From Portunus trituberculatus (Eukaryota; Arthropoda; Malacostraca; Decapoda; Portunidae): 64,000 bases of DNA. Location of the stretch: assembly GCF_017591435.1 (NCBI RefSeq), contig NC_059259.1, positions 2,508,695 to 2,572,694 of the forward strand. The letters run 5' to 3'. Shown piece by piece: positions 1 through 13,939 of the stretch (its first letter is position 1; the number at the start of each line of letters is the position of its first letter). A program made the translations under genes and the position numbers. The notes beneath the pieces are model-generated. The model saw nothing but the letters and a program-made list of their open reading frames with translations, was not told the DNA's origin and searched no databases.

Positions 1-1931
<1,931 letters not shown>

Positions 1932-2691
1932 AAATAATACTCTTATATTAATGTGTATTTATCTGCATTTCATATTCTCTTGCGTTGTGGGTGTCAGCAG
2001 AATAAAGGTGGGCAAGAAGTGCTGGGACTGCTACACCTGCAAGGCACGTTTTACATCCTCGGCCTGGGCTCGACACTAGCATCCCTTGCCTTCCTTACCG
2101 AACACCTGCTGCACTATTGCTAATTATGGAACTCTTAAGTACAACGATATCTATATACGTATTCGTCTCTGCATTTCATATCAACCAAAATTCATATATT
2201 GCTTCACTATATCCCCTTCCCTGCCTAAAGTAAGAAATTAATCTTGTATGATCAGTTTCATGACTTGTCTGGTGACCACAAGCATTAATTTACAAATGAA
2301 CCAAACTGCTGAAACTATAGTTAAGGTTTATGTAAGTAACCAGTTGCAATGCAAAAGATCATCTAGATAATATCATGTCATGTGAATGATTTTGCAAAAG
2401 AAAATTATACAAAAAAAAATTCTAAGAAATGAATGCCAGTGAGCGAAAACATATTTCAAATATGTCTTTAATATTCCTCAACCAACAAGCAGATGGTGTC
2501 TGTGCTTTATTCATATCCAAAAATCATGGCATAAATTTGTATTACATATGTCAAACTTTTATATTAAAGGTAAATTATTGGAAATAAATTTGCACTTATA
2601 CTTCCTTAATTATCTTCTCTTCATCCTTATTCCATTGAATATTGGCGTTTTCTATGAGCTACCATGATTCTTGAAAAGCTAATGGTAGGGT

Positions 2692-2709
2692 GGATGGATG
2701 GATGGATGG
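2692..2709. repeat. Short (GGAT)n tract
   Basis: Four and a half GGAT units. The same tetranucleotide forms the 3' tail of the I-like retrotransposons from 3920 on, but here the element's GGCGCC 3'UTR motif does not follow, so this may be an independent microsatellite or an empty seed site. The flanks hold nothing else recognisable. Confidence 0.8.
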
Positions 2710-3179
2710 GCGGTGCAGGGAGAAATCGTGTTCTACTGAGAAATCGTGTACCACCCTAATGCTGGAGTCATTCTACAGCTTTTTATTTATTTATTTATTT
2801 TTGTTTATTTATTTATTTTTTTTAACTAATAAATCCCCGACGGTCGTACAGACCAGTTTTCTGAGATTCCATTAGACTGTCTTAACGATTGGGAGCATTT
2901 CAGTGCAAGGACACGCAAAACGAAGGACGTATGACATATATGCCCCGTACGATGACGTACATTAAGAGTACGTCATTGTACGACACTTACAACGATGGTG
3001 TACGAAGTAACAATGAAAATGGGAAAAATGAATATTTTCAAATTTTCTTGGTTTGCGACAACGTATGCTACGCCAACGATGCCGAATGATGTCGGACGAT
3101 GTTCAATGTCTCCAAATAGACGCATTTGACAAACGTGCGATGACAACGTAAGAGCGTGTTTAAAAGGAGCCCCTGCAGG

Positions 3180-3220
3180 TATATATATAGGGATTCCAAG
3201 TCTTTCCGCATGTCACATCA
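3180..3220 (+). promoter_or_regulatory. Candidate TATA box and initiator
   Basis: A TATATATATA run at about 3179-3189 is followed roughly 30 bp downstream by a pyrimidine-rich TCAC (about 3217), and then by an ATG at 3251. The spacing fits a TATA/Inr core promoter, but short AT runs are common in this DNA, so this is only suggestive. Confidence 0.25.
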
Positions 3221-3250
3221 CCAACAACATCGACATCTACACACCTCACC

Positions 3251-3355
3251 ATGAGTCTTCTGAAATACGTTCCTGTCCTCAGTGAAACGGAGCCGCATCT
3301 CGCCAGGGAAATCTTGAGGACGGAGTCTGCATACTCACATAGTACATACATATAA
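3251..3355 (+). CDS. Possible 34-residue ORF downstream of a TATA-like box
   Basis: An ATG at 3251 opens 34 codons ending in TAA at 3353-3355. The peptide begins MSLLKYVPVLSETEPHL and contains no motif I recognise. It lies between two related repeat blocks and could be a first exon, a fragment of the surrounding repeat, or chance. The only support is its position about 60 bp after a TATA-like box. I assign no function. Confidence 0.15.
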   Translation: MSLLKYVPVLSETEPHLAREILRTESAYSHSTYI

Positions 3356-3469
3356 TGAGGCATCATTCCCACGCATACGTTTCTTCCGTCCCTTCGTCTT
3401 CTGTGGGCAAACCATCATGAGAGCGCATGTGTGAACTTATTTATTTTTTTTTTTTACTGAAGACAACTC

Positions 3470-3913
3470 ACGAGCGGTCACACTCGCTACGACGATAATG
3501 GCGAAAACGTTATCGTGCGTTGCTGCCAGACGTATGTTCAAAGACCAGTCGTAATCTAGTATTTTAATGCTGGGGTCACATTACAGCTTTTTTTTTTTTA
3601 CTACGACGTCCCCGACGGTCGTAGGAGGGATGTCGCCGGCAGCAATGACGTCATTTTAAAGGTTTTTGGCCTTTCGTAAGATGTCGTAGGTCAAATCGTA
3701 CTTTACGAGACAATATGCTACGATGTCGTAAGATGCATTCGACTGTCGGGAAGCCATTTCATCGGGAGTATGATGATACTGCTTACGACATCGTTCGACA
3801 TCGAAAGAGTCAAAAATTGTTAAATTACTGAGTTACAACTGGTCTTTGAACATATGTTTGGCAGTAACCCACGAAAACGTTGTCGCTAGAATCGTCGAGG
3901 GTTACCGCCAGTT
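3470..3913. repeat. Long inverted-repeat (foldback or MITE-like) element
   Basis: The left arm (about 3470-3566) and right arm (about 3815-3913) are reverse complements at roughly 80 percent over 95 bp. The best block is around GTTCAAAGACCAG (left, about 3538) and CTGGTCTTTGAAC (right, about 3839). The roughly 250-bp centre contains CCCCGACGGTCGTA and several TACGACATCG-like words. There is no coding capacity. The right arm ends just before the (GGAT)n tail of retrotransposon X at 3920. Confidence 0.7.
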
Positions 3914-3919
3914 AAAAAA

Positions 3920-4306
3920 GATGGATGGATGGATTTTAAATAAGGCGCCGCAACGGCTAAGGTCATTAATTAAAAATGACAGAGTAGTTTAAAAAAATAT
4001 ATAAAAACAGTTAAAAACAATACAATATCTAAAAACTAAAAAAAGACAATAAAACTAAATAGAATATTAAAATGCATATAATAAGATAAGAATAAAATAC
4101 AAAGCTTTGGGAGAAGGCCAGCTTCTCCCAAACACTTAAAAACGTCATGGCCCTGGGCCAAACACTCTGGTCCAAGGAACTTTTAGATATAATAGACACC
4201 GCTATCTCTATAGGTAGCGGTGTTGTAACTCGATCAAACTAGGGCACTCTACCAACAGGTGCCGCACGGTGAGCGGCACCAAGCAGTCATCACAGTAAGG
4301 TTGAGG
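3920..4306 (-). mobile_element. I-like retrotransposon X, 3'-terminal piece (part 1 of 3)
   Basis: Reading leftward on the minus strand: the end of ORF2 with its C-terminal zinc motif (CDDCLVPLTVRHLLVEC, about 4220-4285), a 3'UTR with the GGAGAAGG/CCTTCTCC-type hairpin, the paired GGCGCC motif, and the (GGAT)n tail at 3920-3934. The right end CAGTAAGGTTGAGG (4293-4306) nearly matches CAATAAGGTTGTGG at 20857-20870, where the ORF2 reading resumes. I infer that this piece and 20857 onward were one element, split by the 4307-20856 complex. The evidence is a 12/14 match plus continuity of the ORF2 product. Confidence 0.75.
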
Positions 4307-5968
4307 GATGGATGGATGGATTTTAAAATAAGGCGCCGCAACGGCTAAGGTCATTTGGCGCCGCTTCAATAATTTAAAAAAAACTATATAAAAACAGTTA
4401 AAAACAATATAGTATCTAAAAACTGAAAAAAAACACAACATAACTAAATAAAATATTAAAATGCATATAATAAGAAAATTCAAGCTTTGGGAGAAGGCCA
4501 GCTTCTCCCAAAAACCTAAAAACATCATGGCCCTGGGCCAGACACTTTGGTCCAAGGACCTTTGAGATATAATAGACACCGCTATCCCTACCGCGACAGC
4601 GGTAGAGGTAGCGGTGTCGTAACTCAATCAAACTAGGGCACTCTACCAACAGATGCCGCACGGTGAGCGGCACCAAGCAGCTATCACAATAAGGTTGAAG
4701 GTCCCTGGTTAGGAGGTACCTTTGTGTAAGGTACGTGTGACCTATACGAAGCCGCGCCAATAAAGTCTGTGCACGGCGATCCCGGACATGGGTGTAAGTC
4801 CACTGAGGGAGTGGGAAAGTAGTAATCTCTCCCATTTTCGAGGTTGCGACCCCCGTTAGCCATCTCCTTTGCCAAATTGCTGCAATCGCCACACGAATTG
4901 CATGAAATACATCTCGAAACGGAACAGGGGAAGGAGATGGAGCACGACTTGCTGCCTCTTTAGCGAGGCGGTCTGCATGTTCATTCCCTGGAACACCTGC
5001 GTGACCAGGGACCCAACAGAACTCAACACGATATCCTCGTTTGGTAAGAAGATATAGCCACTCCAGGGCTGATAAAACCAATGGGTTAAGGGAGACAGTG
5101 GAAGAGAGAGCAGTAAGAGCACTGCGACAGTCACTAAAAATTGTAAAAGACGAAACTGGGAGAGTAAAAATAATCTGTAAAGCTAGGACTATGGCACATA
5201 GCTCCGCAGTAAAGACAGAGGCTACCGAAGGAAGGCTGCAACACCGATAAAAAGAGGGGAAAACCACACTAAACCCAACGCCTGCGTCGGATTTGGAACT
5301 ATCAGTATAAATGGGGATGTCATCAGAATGGATAAAAAAGTGTTCTAAAAACCGGGTGTGGGACAGAGCTGGGAAAAAATCCTTCTTGCCATCCATAGCA
5401 GGAAGGCATACTGAAACAACCGGAAGCTGCCAAGAACCAACTCGTGGGAACCGGAAAGAGTAGACAGGAGTGGGGTCGATGGACAAATCCAACATGAGGT
5501 TTGCCACTTTAAGGCCAAAAGGTTTAGGTAGACTCGGTCGAGTGACATACGCTTGCGAACGCGAGTCCCGCAACATTGACAGACAAGGGAAAGAATCGGG
5601 AAGACGGTGGGTGCGAAACCAACACCGGAGCATTGAAGACTCGCGCCGGAGGCCGAGCGGCCAGAAACCAGCATCCACTAGAAGGCTAGGTATTGGAGAT
5701 GTCAGAAATGCACGTGTAGCCAAGCGGACTCCAGCATGATGCACGGAGTCAAGCGTGCATCCGTTGCGGATGAGTAGATCTCACAGCCGTATTCTAGCTT
5801 GGGAAGTATGAGTGTGCGGTGAAGCAGCAGCAACGAGTCCCTTTCCGCACCCCAAGAGGTGTGACTTAAAACCCGAAGAAGGGATAATGCCTGCCGACAA
5901 GACGCCTTAAAAGAACGGAAATGGGGAACCCAGATGAGACGGTTGTCAAATAAAACGCCAAGATATCG
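4307..5968 (-). mobile_element. I-like retrotransposon copy 2, 3' part
   Basis: The plus-strand tail GGATGGATGGATGG is at 4305-4318, followed by the 3'UTR (to about 4415) and the ORF2 C-terminal half. At 5968/5969 the minus-strand coding sequence stops abruptly in the RT thumb region (RYLG motif) and a plus-strand piece of the same family begins. The break could be a twin-priming-type inversion or a later rearrangement. The minus and plus pieces overlap by about 300 bp of ORF2, which a simple twin-priming event would not give. Confidence 0.85.
4416..5744 (-). pseudogene. ORF2 C-terminal part: RT end, RNase H and zinc motif (copy 2)
   Basis: An open frame of 442 residues, the longest intact ORF2 stretch in the window. 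The N-terminal about 140 residues continue the RT thumb. Residues about 145-265 are an RNase H1 fold with the acidic set visible: D in IYTDSSKSDAG, E in FTAELCAIV, D in FSDCRSAL, and D in NEHADRLAKEA after the CWVPGHAG loop. At about 345-365 is CDSCLVPLTVRHLLVEC, the C-terminal Cys/His motif typical of I-clade ORF2 proteins. In a full element this enzyme nicks DNA, reverse transcribes and degrades RNA. The N-terminal endonuclease and most of the RT are absent, so this copy cannot work alone. Confidence 0.9.
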
Positions 5969-7529
5969 CCGCGTTTTGAAAGAGGCACAAAGAGCCTCTT
6001 GGAAAGCTTATGTCTCTTCCATTAACACCCGCACTTCTCTTACGGATGTCTTTAACAAAGTCAGCCGAATTGATGGCAAGTATTCTGCTCCTCCCCCACC
6101 AGTTTAGTTGTCTGCTTGGCGAACGGTGGCAGACCCTAGGACTGTCGCCGACCTCTTCGGGGAGCACATTGCTAGTGTTTCCCGGAGGCATCCTGCAACC
6201 CCGGACGCACGTCACCGCCAGAGAATGAAATCTCTCGGCATAAATTTTTGTTCCGCTGGTGGAGTGTCTTATAATGTCCCTTCCTCTGCTTACGAGTTGC
6301 GGACTGCTTTGTCTCAGTGTCATGACTCTTCTGGTCCAGACGACATTCTATATGCCTTTTTGCGTCACATGTCTGACCGTGCTTTTAACTTTTTATTAAA
6401 TATTTATAATATGATTTGGCATACCGGTGACTTTCCATCTTCTTGGGCTGTGGCAGTGGTTCTCCAATTTCCGAAGCCTGGGAAAGATAATCTCCAGGCT
6501 ACGAACTACCGTCCTATATCTTTGACATCTTGCATTTGTAAAGTGTTAGAAAAGATGGTAAATGTAAGACTCATGTGGTACTTGGAGAGGGGGAAGTACT
6601 TGTCATCAGTACAGTACGGCTTCCGAAAGATGAGGTCTACTACTGATGCTCTTTTATCCCTAGAGTCTTCCATTTGTGAGACCTTCGCTAATCACCACCA
6701 TCAAGTAACAGTGTTTTTTTACCTGGAGAAGGCCTACGACACAGCTTGGTGTCATGGCATTTTACAGTCTTTGTTTAATTTTGGCCTTCGTGGCCACCTT
6801 TCTCTTTTTATTCAGCAGTTTTTATCCAGACGTTTTTTCACGGGTTCGAGTGGGAAGTGTTCTCTCTGAGGCTACTGCTCTAAATTATGGTTTCCCACAG
6901 GGAAGTATTCTTAGTGTTACACTATTCGCAGTCGCCATTAAATGGTGTTATTGATACTCCCAGATGGCATTCACAACTCCTTATATGTTGATGATTTATG
7001 TATTTCATTTGCTGCTGCTAGGATGTCACTGATTGAGCGCAAGCTCCAACTGGCGATCAATAGGGTGTCCAGTTGGGCCAACATGAACGGTTTTCGATTC
7101 TCCATCTCCAAGACCATAGCCATGCATTTTTGTCGCAACCGTGGTGTCCATCCAGACCCGGATTTATACCTCGCCAATAGACGCCTCTCATGCGTGGAGG
7201 CGACTCGATATCTTGGCCTTTTATTTGACAACCGTCTCATCTGGGTTCCCCATTTCCGTTCTCTTAAGGCGTCTTGTCGGCAGGCATTATCCCTTCTTCG
7301 GGTTTTAAGTCACACTTCTTGGGGTGCGGACAGGGACATGTTGCTGCTGCTTCACCGCACACTCATACTTTCCAAGCTGGAATACGGCTGTGAGATCTAC
7401 TCATCCGCAACGGATGCACGACTACGCACGCTTGACTCCGTGCATCATGCTGGGGTCCGCTTGGCAACAGGTGCATTTCGGACATCTCCAATACCTAGCC
7501 TTCTAGTGGATGCTGGTTTCTGGCCGCTC
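5969..7529 (+). pseudogene. Inverted ORF2 middle segment (linker and RT) of the I-like family
   Basis: Plus-strand coding for the ORF2 region after the endonuclease (KEAQRASWKAYVSS) through RT to GFWPL. Visible RT blocks: NYRPISLTSCICKVLEKMV, YGFRKMRSTTDAL, LEKAYDTAW, FPQGSILS and YVDDLCISFA. There are frameshifts near 6840, 6940 and 6960. The catalytic YVDD pair is present, but the reading frame is broken. The right end joins ORF1 sequence at a six-base overlap CCGCTC (7524-7529) that occurs in both parents, so the join looks microhomology-mediated. Confidence 0.85.
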
Positions 7530-7821
7530 TGCTAGGGTAGCTCCAGTAGTTTCTATTCTGTAACGCCCTCCGTCTCAGATCGGGCTTCTTGTGATGATAA
7601 TGGTCTTAGCATGAGATGTCTGATGATATTGTCACAGCCGTCCCTCGTGGACTAAGTGTGTCAAAAAGTGCAGTCTTGCCTGACCCTCGTCCTGCGATGA
7701 CCGGTAGGTGTGATGATAGTTCCCATCACTCACCGGTAGGTCGAAAGACAGCGATCCAACGACCCGGCACATCACAACTCCCGGTGTGTTCTCGTCGCTT
7801 CATTATTTCTAGTCAGGTGAG
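7524..7821 (+). pseudogene. ORF1 C-terminal fragment, plus strand (left half)
   Basis: Encodes the low-complexity tail of ORF1: SARVAPVV, then MSDDIVTAVPRGLSVSKSA, RPGTSQLPV and ISSQV. It is homologous to the end of ORF1 in the minus-strand copies. It is interrupted at AGTCAGGTGAG (7811-7821) by full-length copy 4 and continues at 13940. There are stops in frame near 7560-7610. Confidence 0.8.
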
Positions 7822-8182
7822 GAGGAGGGAGGAGGATTTGGTGTTAGGCGCTGCAACAGCATAGGTCATATGGCGCCGCATGAAACTATTTAATTAAAAC
7901 CAAAAGGGTTTAAAACAAATCGCAAAATAACTAAAACAAGTAAAAACGATAAAATTAATGGTAATTAAAAACAAAAAGTTACAATAATATACATAAAACA
8001 TAAAAATACATATAATAAAATTAAATAAAATTCACAGCTTTGGGAGAAGGCCAAGGACCTTTGAGATATAATAGACACCACTATCTCTACCGCGACAGCG
8101 GTAGAGGTAGCGGTGTCATAACTCTATCAAACTAGGGCACTCTACCAATAGGTGCCGCACGGTAAGCAGCACCAGGCACTCA

Positions 8183-11100
8183 TCACAGTAAGGTTGAGGG
8201 TCCCTGGTCAACAGGTACCTCTGTGTAAGATACGTGTGACCTATACGCAGTCGCGCCAATAAAGTCTGTAAACGTCGATCTCGAACATGGGATAGAGGAA
8301 ATAGTGATCTCTCCCATTTTCGAGGTTGCGACCCCCGTTAGCCATCTCCTCTGCCAGATTGCTGCAACTGCCTCACGAATTAGAGGAAAGACATCTCGAA
8401 ACGGAACAGACGCAGGAGATGGAGCGCGACTTGCTGCCTCTTTAGCGAGGCGATCTGCGTGTTCATTCCCTGGAACACCAACGTGACCAGGGACCCAACA
8501 GAACCCAACACGATATCCTCGTTGTGTAAGAAGGTATAGCCACTCCAGGGCTGATAAAACCAAAGGGTTAAAGGATATAGTGCAAGAGAGAGAAGTAAGA
8601 GCACTGCGACAGTCACTACAAATTGTAAAAGACGAAACCAGTAGAGTAAAAAGCTAGGACTATGGCAGACAGCTCCGCAGTAAAAACGGATGCCACTGAA
8701 GGAAGGCTGCCAGACCGATAAAAAGAGGGGAAAACCACACTAAATCCAACGCCTGAGTCGGATTTGGAACCATCAGTAAAACAGGGATATCATCAGAATG
8801 CATAAAAAGTGTTCTAAAACCGTGTGTGAGACAGAGCTGGCAGAAAATCCTTCTTGCCATCCATGGCAGGGCATAATGAGATAACAGGAAGCTGCCAATA
8901 ACCAACTCGCGGGAGACGGAAAGAGTACACAGGAGTGGGGTCGATAGATAACTCTGCCATGAGATTTGCAACACGTAGGCCAAAAGGTTTAGGAGACTCG
9001 GTCGAGTGACATACGCCTGCGAGCGCGAGTCCCGCAACATTGACACACAGGGGACAAAATCAGGCAGACGGTGGGTGCGAAACCAACACCGGAGCATCGA
9101 AGATTGGCGCCGGAGGTCGAGCGGCCAGAAACCAGCATCCACTAGAAGGCTAGGTATTGGAGATGTCCGAAATGCACCCGTAGCCAAGCGGACCCCAGCA
9201 TGATGCACGGGGTCAAGCGAGCGTAGTCGTGCATCTGTTGCGGATGAGTAGATCTCACAGCCGTATTCCAGCTTCGGAAGTATGAGTGTACGGTGAAGCA
9301 ACAGCAACGTGTCCCTGTCCGCACCCCAAGAGGTATGACTTAAAACCCGAAGAAGGGATAGTGCCTGCCGACAAGACGCCTTAAGAGAACGAAATGGGAA
9401 CCCAGGTGAGACGGTTGTCAAATAAAAGGCCAAGATATCGAGTCGCCTCCACGCATGAGAGGCGTCTATTGGCGAGGTATAAATCGGGTCTGGATGGACA
9501 CCACGGTTGCGACAAAATGCATGGCTACGGTCTTCGAGGTGGAGAATCGAAAACCGTTCATGTTGGCCCAACTGGACACCCTATTGATCGCCAGTTGGAG
9601 CTTGCGCTCAATCAGTGACATCCTAGAAGCAGCAAAAGAGATGCACAAGTCGTCCACATATAAAGAACTGTGAACGCCATCCGGTAGAGTATCTATAACA
9701 CCATTTATTGCAACTGCGAATAGCGTAACACTAAGAATACTTCCTGTGGGACACCGTCATTTAAAGCTGTAGCATCGGAGAGAACACTCCCAACTCGAAC
9801 CCGTAAAAAACGTCTGGATAAAAACTGCTGGATAAAAATAGGAAGGTGGCCACGAAGGCCAAAATTAAACAAAGACTGTAAAATGCCATGACACCAAGCC
9901 GTGTCGTAGGCCTTCTCCAGGTCAAAAAGACTGTTACTTGATGGTGGTGATTAGCGAAGGCCTCACAAATGGAAGACTCTAGGGATAAAAGAGCATCAGT
10001 AGTAGACCTCATCTTTCGGAAGCCGTACTGTACCGGTGACAAGTACTTCCCCTCTCCAAATACCACATGAGTCTTACATTTACCATCTTTTCTAACACTT
10101 TACAAATACAGGACGTCAAAGATATAGGACGGTAGTTCGTAGCCTGGAGATTATCTTTCCCAGGCTTCGGAAATGGGAGAACCACTGCCACAGCCCAAGA
10201 AGATGGAAAGTCACCGGTATGCCAAATCATATTATAAAGATTTAAAAGAAAGTTAAAAGCAGTGTCAGACATGTGGCGCAAGAAGGCATAAGGTATATCA
10301 TCTGGCCCAGGAGAAGAGTCGTGACACTGGGACAAAGCAGTCCGCAACTCGGAAGCAGAGAAAGGGACATTATAAGACTCCTCCAGCGGAAGAAAAGTTT
10401 ATGCCGAGAGATTCCATTCTCTGGCGGTGACGTGCGCCCGGAGCTGCAGGATGCCTCTGGGAAACACTGGCAAAGTGCTCCGCGAAGAGGTCGGCGACAT
10501 TCCTAGGGTCTGCCACCGTTCGCCCAGCAGACAACAAAATTGGTGGGGAAGGAGCAGAATACTTCCCAGCAATTCGGCGGACTTTGTTGAAGACATCCGT
10601 AAGAGGGTGCGGACGTTTATGGAAGAGACATAGGCTTTCCACGAGGCTCTTTGTGCCTCTTTCAAAATGCGGCGGGCCCGAGCTCGGCATCGCCGAAAAG
10701 CTTCCAGGCACTGCGGGTCCCCACGATGTCGCCGGAGACGAGAGAAAGCTGCCCGTTTCTCTTTACCGCTGCAGTGCATGCTGCGTTCCACCAAGGAACG
10801 GGACGCTTAGTAAAGCGACCTGACGTCCTAGGGATTGTCTGAAGCGCTAAAGAAATAAAAAATCGGTAAAATAATCAACAGCCTCAGCACAAGTAGAAAA
10901 GTCAGCCAGCGGACGGATAAAAGAGCTAAGGTCTGTGAATCGACGCCAATCTGCCTTGTCTAAAACCCAGCGTGGGGCCGGGACTGTGGCTCAGATTTCA
11001 CAGATTGCAATAAAATCGGAAAGTGGTCACTACCGTGTAAATCCGGTAGGACTCGCCAATTAAAATCAAGGAAAGAATTAGATGTACAAAGAGAAAGATC

Positions 11101-11637
11101 GATAGCTGTAAAAGTCCCAGTAGGACTGTGGAAATGTGTAACATCCCCAGAATTTAAAATCTCCAATCCCTCATCCTCAATAAAAGAACCGATTAAAACC
11201 CCACGAGGATTACTAGCACCTTCATCCCACAATGGGTGACGGCCGTTAAAATCTCCCAACAAAGAAAAGGCGGAGTCAGCTGACGCACCAGGCCGTCAAG
11301 CTCACCCCTGGAGACAGGAAGCCGAGGAGGAGATATAAACTGCAGATGGTGTACAGTCGTCCCATAAAGACCTTAACAGCAACCACCTGAAGGGAGAGTT
11401 AAGTTGTACCGGGATAACAGGTATATCCTGACGGACTAGAATAGCTGTGCCACCGTGGTGGCCCTGGTCAGGAAAGGAGTGTTAAAAAGGCACGATAGCC
11501 AGGAGGACTAGAATAAGTACTATCACCTATCATAGTCTCTTGTAGAGCTACACAGGCTGGAGAGAACTCCGACAGCAAAGCTCGGAGTTCCCCCCACGAG
11601 GCGCGAAGGCCTCTACAGTTCCATTGTAGAAGCTTGA
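8183..11637 (-). pseudogene. ORF2 of copy 4: endonuclease, RT, RNase H (frameshifted)
   Basis: Reading from 11637 leftward: the endonuclease with GDFNGRHPLWDEGASNPRG and GSDHFPILLQSV (about 10960-11280), a basic linker (KEKRAAFSRLRRHRGDPQC, about 10740), RT (NYRPISLTSCICKVLEKMV about 10120; VDDLCISFAA about 9640), thumb (about 9160-9560), RNase H (about 8400-8800) and the C-terminal zinc region (about 8190). Frameshifts lie near 8880, 8995, 9480, 9740, 10050 and 11270. Those near 8995 and 9740 recur at the equivalent positions in copy 6, so they were inherited, not acquired separately. Confidence 0.9.
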
Positions 11638-11647
11638 AGACGACTAT

Positions 11648-13500
11648 TTGGGTGCAGTGGACGAGCGAGCCTTTTGAGGCTGCCCGTGACTGACCTGACT
11701 AGAAATAATCAAACGACGAGAAGACACCGGAATTGAGATGTGCCGGGTCGTTGGACCTCAGCCTTTCGGCTTATCGGTGGGTGATGTGAACTATCATCAC
11801 TTTTACTGGTCCTCGGAGGACGAGGATCTGGCAGGACTACACTTTCCGATACAGTTGGTCCACGAGGGACGGCTATGACAATATCATCGGACGTCACCAT
11901 GCTCAGACCGTCCTCATCATAAGAAGCCCGATCTGAGACGGAGGGCGTCACAGAAAGCTGGACAGAAACTACTGGAGCTACCCTAGCAGAGCGGTCCCTG
12001 GAGGATTCACGATTATGTACACCGGGAGAAAACTTAGACTGCTTATGCTGAGCTAAATCTAACGACTCCGCAGAGCCGCGGTGCCGCTTAGTTAGACCCT
12101 TGAAAGGCTTAGGCGATACAGGAGGCAAATGGACATCTACTACATGGGTGACTTTGTTCAAGTCCGTATTTTTCTCGTCACTTCTAAGAGATGACTCAAC
12201 CGAGTCATCAGACAAAATGGCAAACCTGTTAGCCAGATAAACAGGACCACCCGCCCCAACAGAGCGAGAGGTAGCAGGAGTTGTTTTCGGACCGGCAGAC
12301 TCAGCCGAAGAGCGAGCGGCCAATGAAGCATAGGATGTCGCACCAGTACCATCCTTCTGGCGGTACAGGAGTTCACGGCGGGCGCTACCGAGGCTGATAA
12401 ACTGACTATTGGCAAGCTGTAGAATGTCCTGCTCCAGGCAATACCTGGGGCATTGCCTGGAACGTACCTGGTGAGCATCACGACAATGAAAACAATAAGC
12501 TGCACCATTGCAATGCTCCTCTGAATGCGAGTCGAGTGCAGAGCAATTACCACATTGGGAAGCTTCCTTACACGATCTTTTCCCGTGACCGTACCCATAG
12601 CATGAGAAACACTGAAGAGGGCGAGAAACAAAGCGCCTCACCCTAAGGTTGATAGGACCGATATTAACACGGTCAGGAAGGACCATGTTGGAGGAGTTCC
12701 TCATCTTACAAGTCACCTTTTGTACTGAGCTAGGGCACATTGCTAGTATTTCCTCTTCTGGGAATTCATAGATCTGGCTATAAACACAACCTTTGCTATA
12801 TTTAAAGGTGGGATGAGCCTTAACAGTCTCAAACATGCTGTCAGAAGGGCATAGGAGATGCAACATCCTAGCTTGCGTAAGATCTTTTGCTCGCACAAGC
12901 ACCCCTTCCCATATTTTTCAGATTCCCTCAGGAATCGTGCCGATTTCTTTGGACAGGTACCGGGAGGCATGGATGAAATTCACGCCCATTTCTATAGTAC
13001 GCCACAAACCAACGTGGAGGTGGGATCTGGCGGACTGCTGGAACTGAATTTCTAAATAGTTTTCAAAACATTTGGGATGTAATCCATGTCACTGTCTGAA
13101 ATATTACGTGACTGGAGAAATTCAGTTTTAAAGCCATGGCCGGCGAGGGGCAGAGATGCTACATGTTCATAAGCTAAACGAGCTTCGTCACATGACATAA
13201 ACGTTACATAGCAGCGGTTAGAAGGAAAGTCCTTATCATAAACCAGTCGAATGCGAACAACCGTACCATACACCTTGAGAAGTGAGTGCAAGGCATGATA
13301 GGAAAATGATGGATTAACATTTACCATTACAAGAGAGTCATATGCAGCAGAAATGCATCCTCAGAAGAACTCCCAGAACAGGAGACTGCTGTGGGAGGCC
13401 CTTGTGGAGGAATCCTCCTTCCACTCAGACCTGAAGATGACGTCTCGTGGGCCAGGTCAGCCACCTCACGAGAACCTGAATGTTTTTTGTTTTCCCATAA
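11648..13500 (-). pseudogene. ORF1 of copy 4: nucleic-acid-binding Gag-like protein
   Basis: The N-terminal part carries an RRM-like stretch (VNVNPSFSYHALHSLLKVYG, then VRIRLVYDKDF and RCYVTFMS) near 13190-13325. A second putative RNA-binding region follows, then three Cys-rich knuckles: CFSCYGYGHGKRSC, CGNCSALDSHSEEHC and CFHCRDAHQVRSRQC, near 12450-12640. The Ser/Pro/Lys-rich C-terminus ends near 11650. In I-like elements this protein coats the RNA. The frame changes near 12760, 12960, 13050, 13330 and 11710, so this copy does not encode an intact protein. Confidence 0.85.
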
Positions 13501-13939
13501 AAAACAGCTACACAAAAAATTGGCTCCAGGCAAGGAAACCACCTACTGGGACTACAATGGGAGGAGCGCTGGCTGCCGTGGACGGGGTACCTCGTCCCCA
13601 TGCAGACCAGTCGTTTTAAAAAAAGGCCCCACATGATACGAATGTTTGTCCACGACAGAGCTGAGACCCCCCTCCCAAAGCATCCCAGCCTGGACACCCA
13701 ACCATCTAGCACAGGACAGCCCCTATTGGGCGATCCCTCCAGCGGGTGGCTCCGCTGGTCCACTGGCAGCCTACGTAGGAACCATTTAGTCTGGCCCCTC
13801 ACTGGCGACCTTACTAGCATGGGTAGCCTCTCCCCTCGAAAGGGCAGAGCAGGGCCTAAGCCCCTCAGCCTAGCTCACCAGGTCACAGGGGCACGCAAGC
13901 CCCCCCACCACGACAAGGCGGTTCCCATCTGGGGGGGGA

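Larger units (their letters stand above)
2756..3480. repeat. Diverged repeat sharing words with the inverted-repeat element downstream
   Basis: Starts with AATGCTGG-GTCA, then ACAGCTTTTT, a T/A-rich run including (TTTA)n at 2781-2822, then CCCCGACGGTCGTA (about 2836). The same order of words recurs at about 3566-3624, and a weaker version at about 3440-3480. The stretch is rich in the word TACGA and its complement. It looks like an older copy or half of the element at 3470-3913. No transposase is visible. Confidence 0.45.
7822..13939 (-). mobile_element. Full-length I-like retrotransposon copy 4 with 11-bp target duplication
   Basis: The boundaries are set by the exact direct repeat AGTCAGGTGAG at 7811-7821 and 13940-13950. 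The plus-strand ORF1 reading of the host fragment continues across it. Order on the minus strand: a 5' end beginning CCCAGATGGGAACC near 13939, a GC-rich 5'UTR (to about 13540), ORF1, ORF2, a 3'UTR and a degenerate GGA-rich tail (7822-7836). The 3'UTR lacks a block between GGGAGAAGGCCA and AGGACCTTTGAG that other copies retain. The length is about 6.1 kb, and the ORFs are frameshifted. Confidence 0.88.

Noticed and set aside
5470..5739. Arg-rich plus-strand ORFs in ORF2 of copies 2, 4, 6 and 8
   Set aside because: The same antisense frame recurs in each copy because the copies are homologous; no motif supports it.
4307..7529. Simple twin-priming inversion of one element
   Set aside because: The inverted and direct parts overlap by about 300 bp of ORF2, and the inverted part continues into ORF1 sequence, so a single twin-priming event does not fit.
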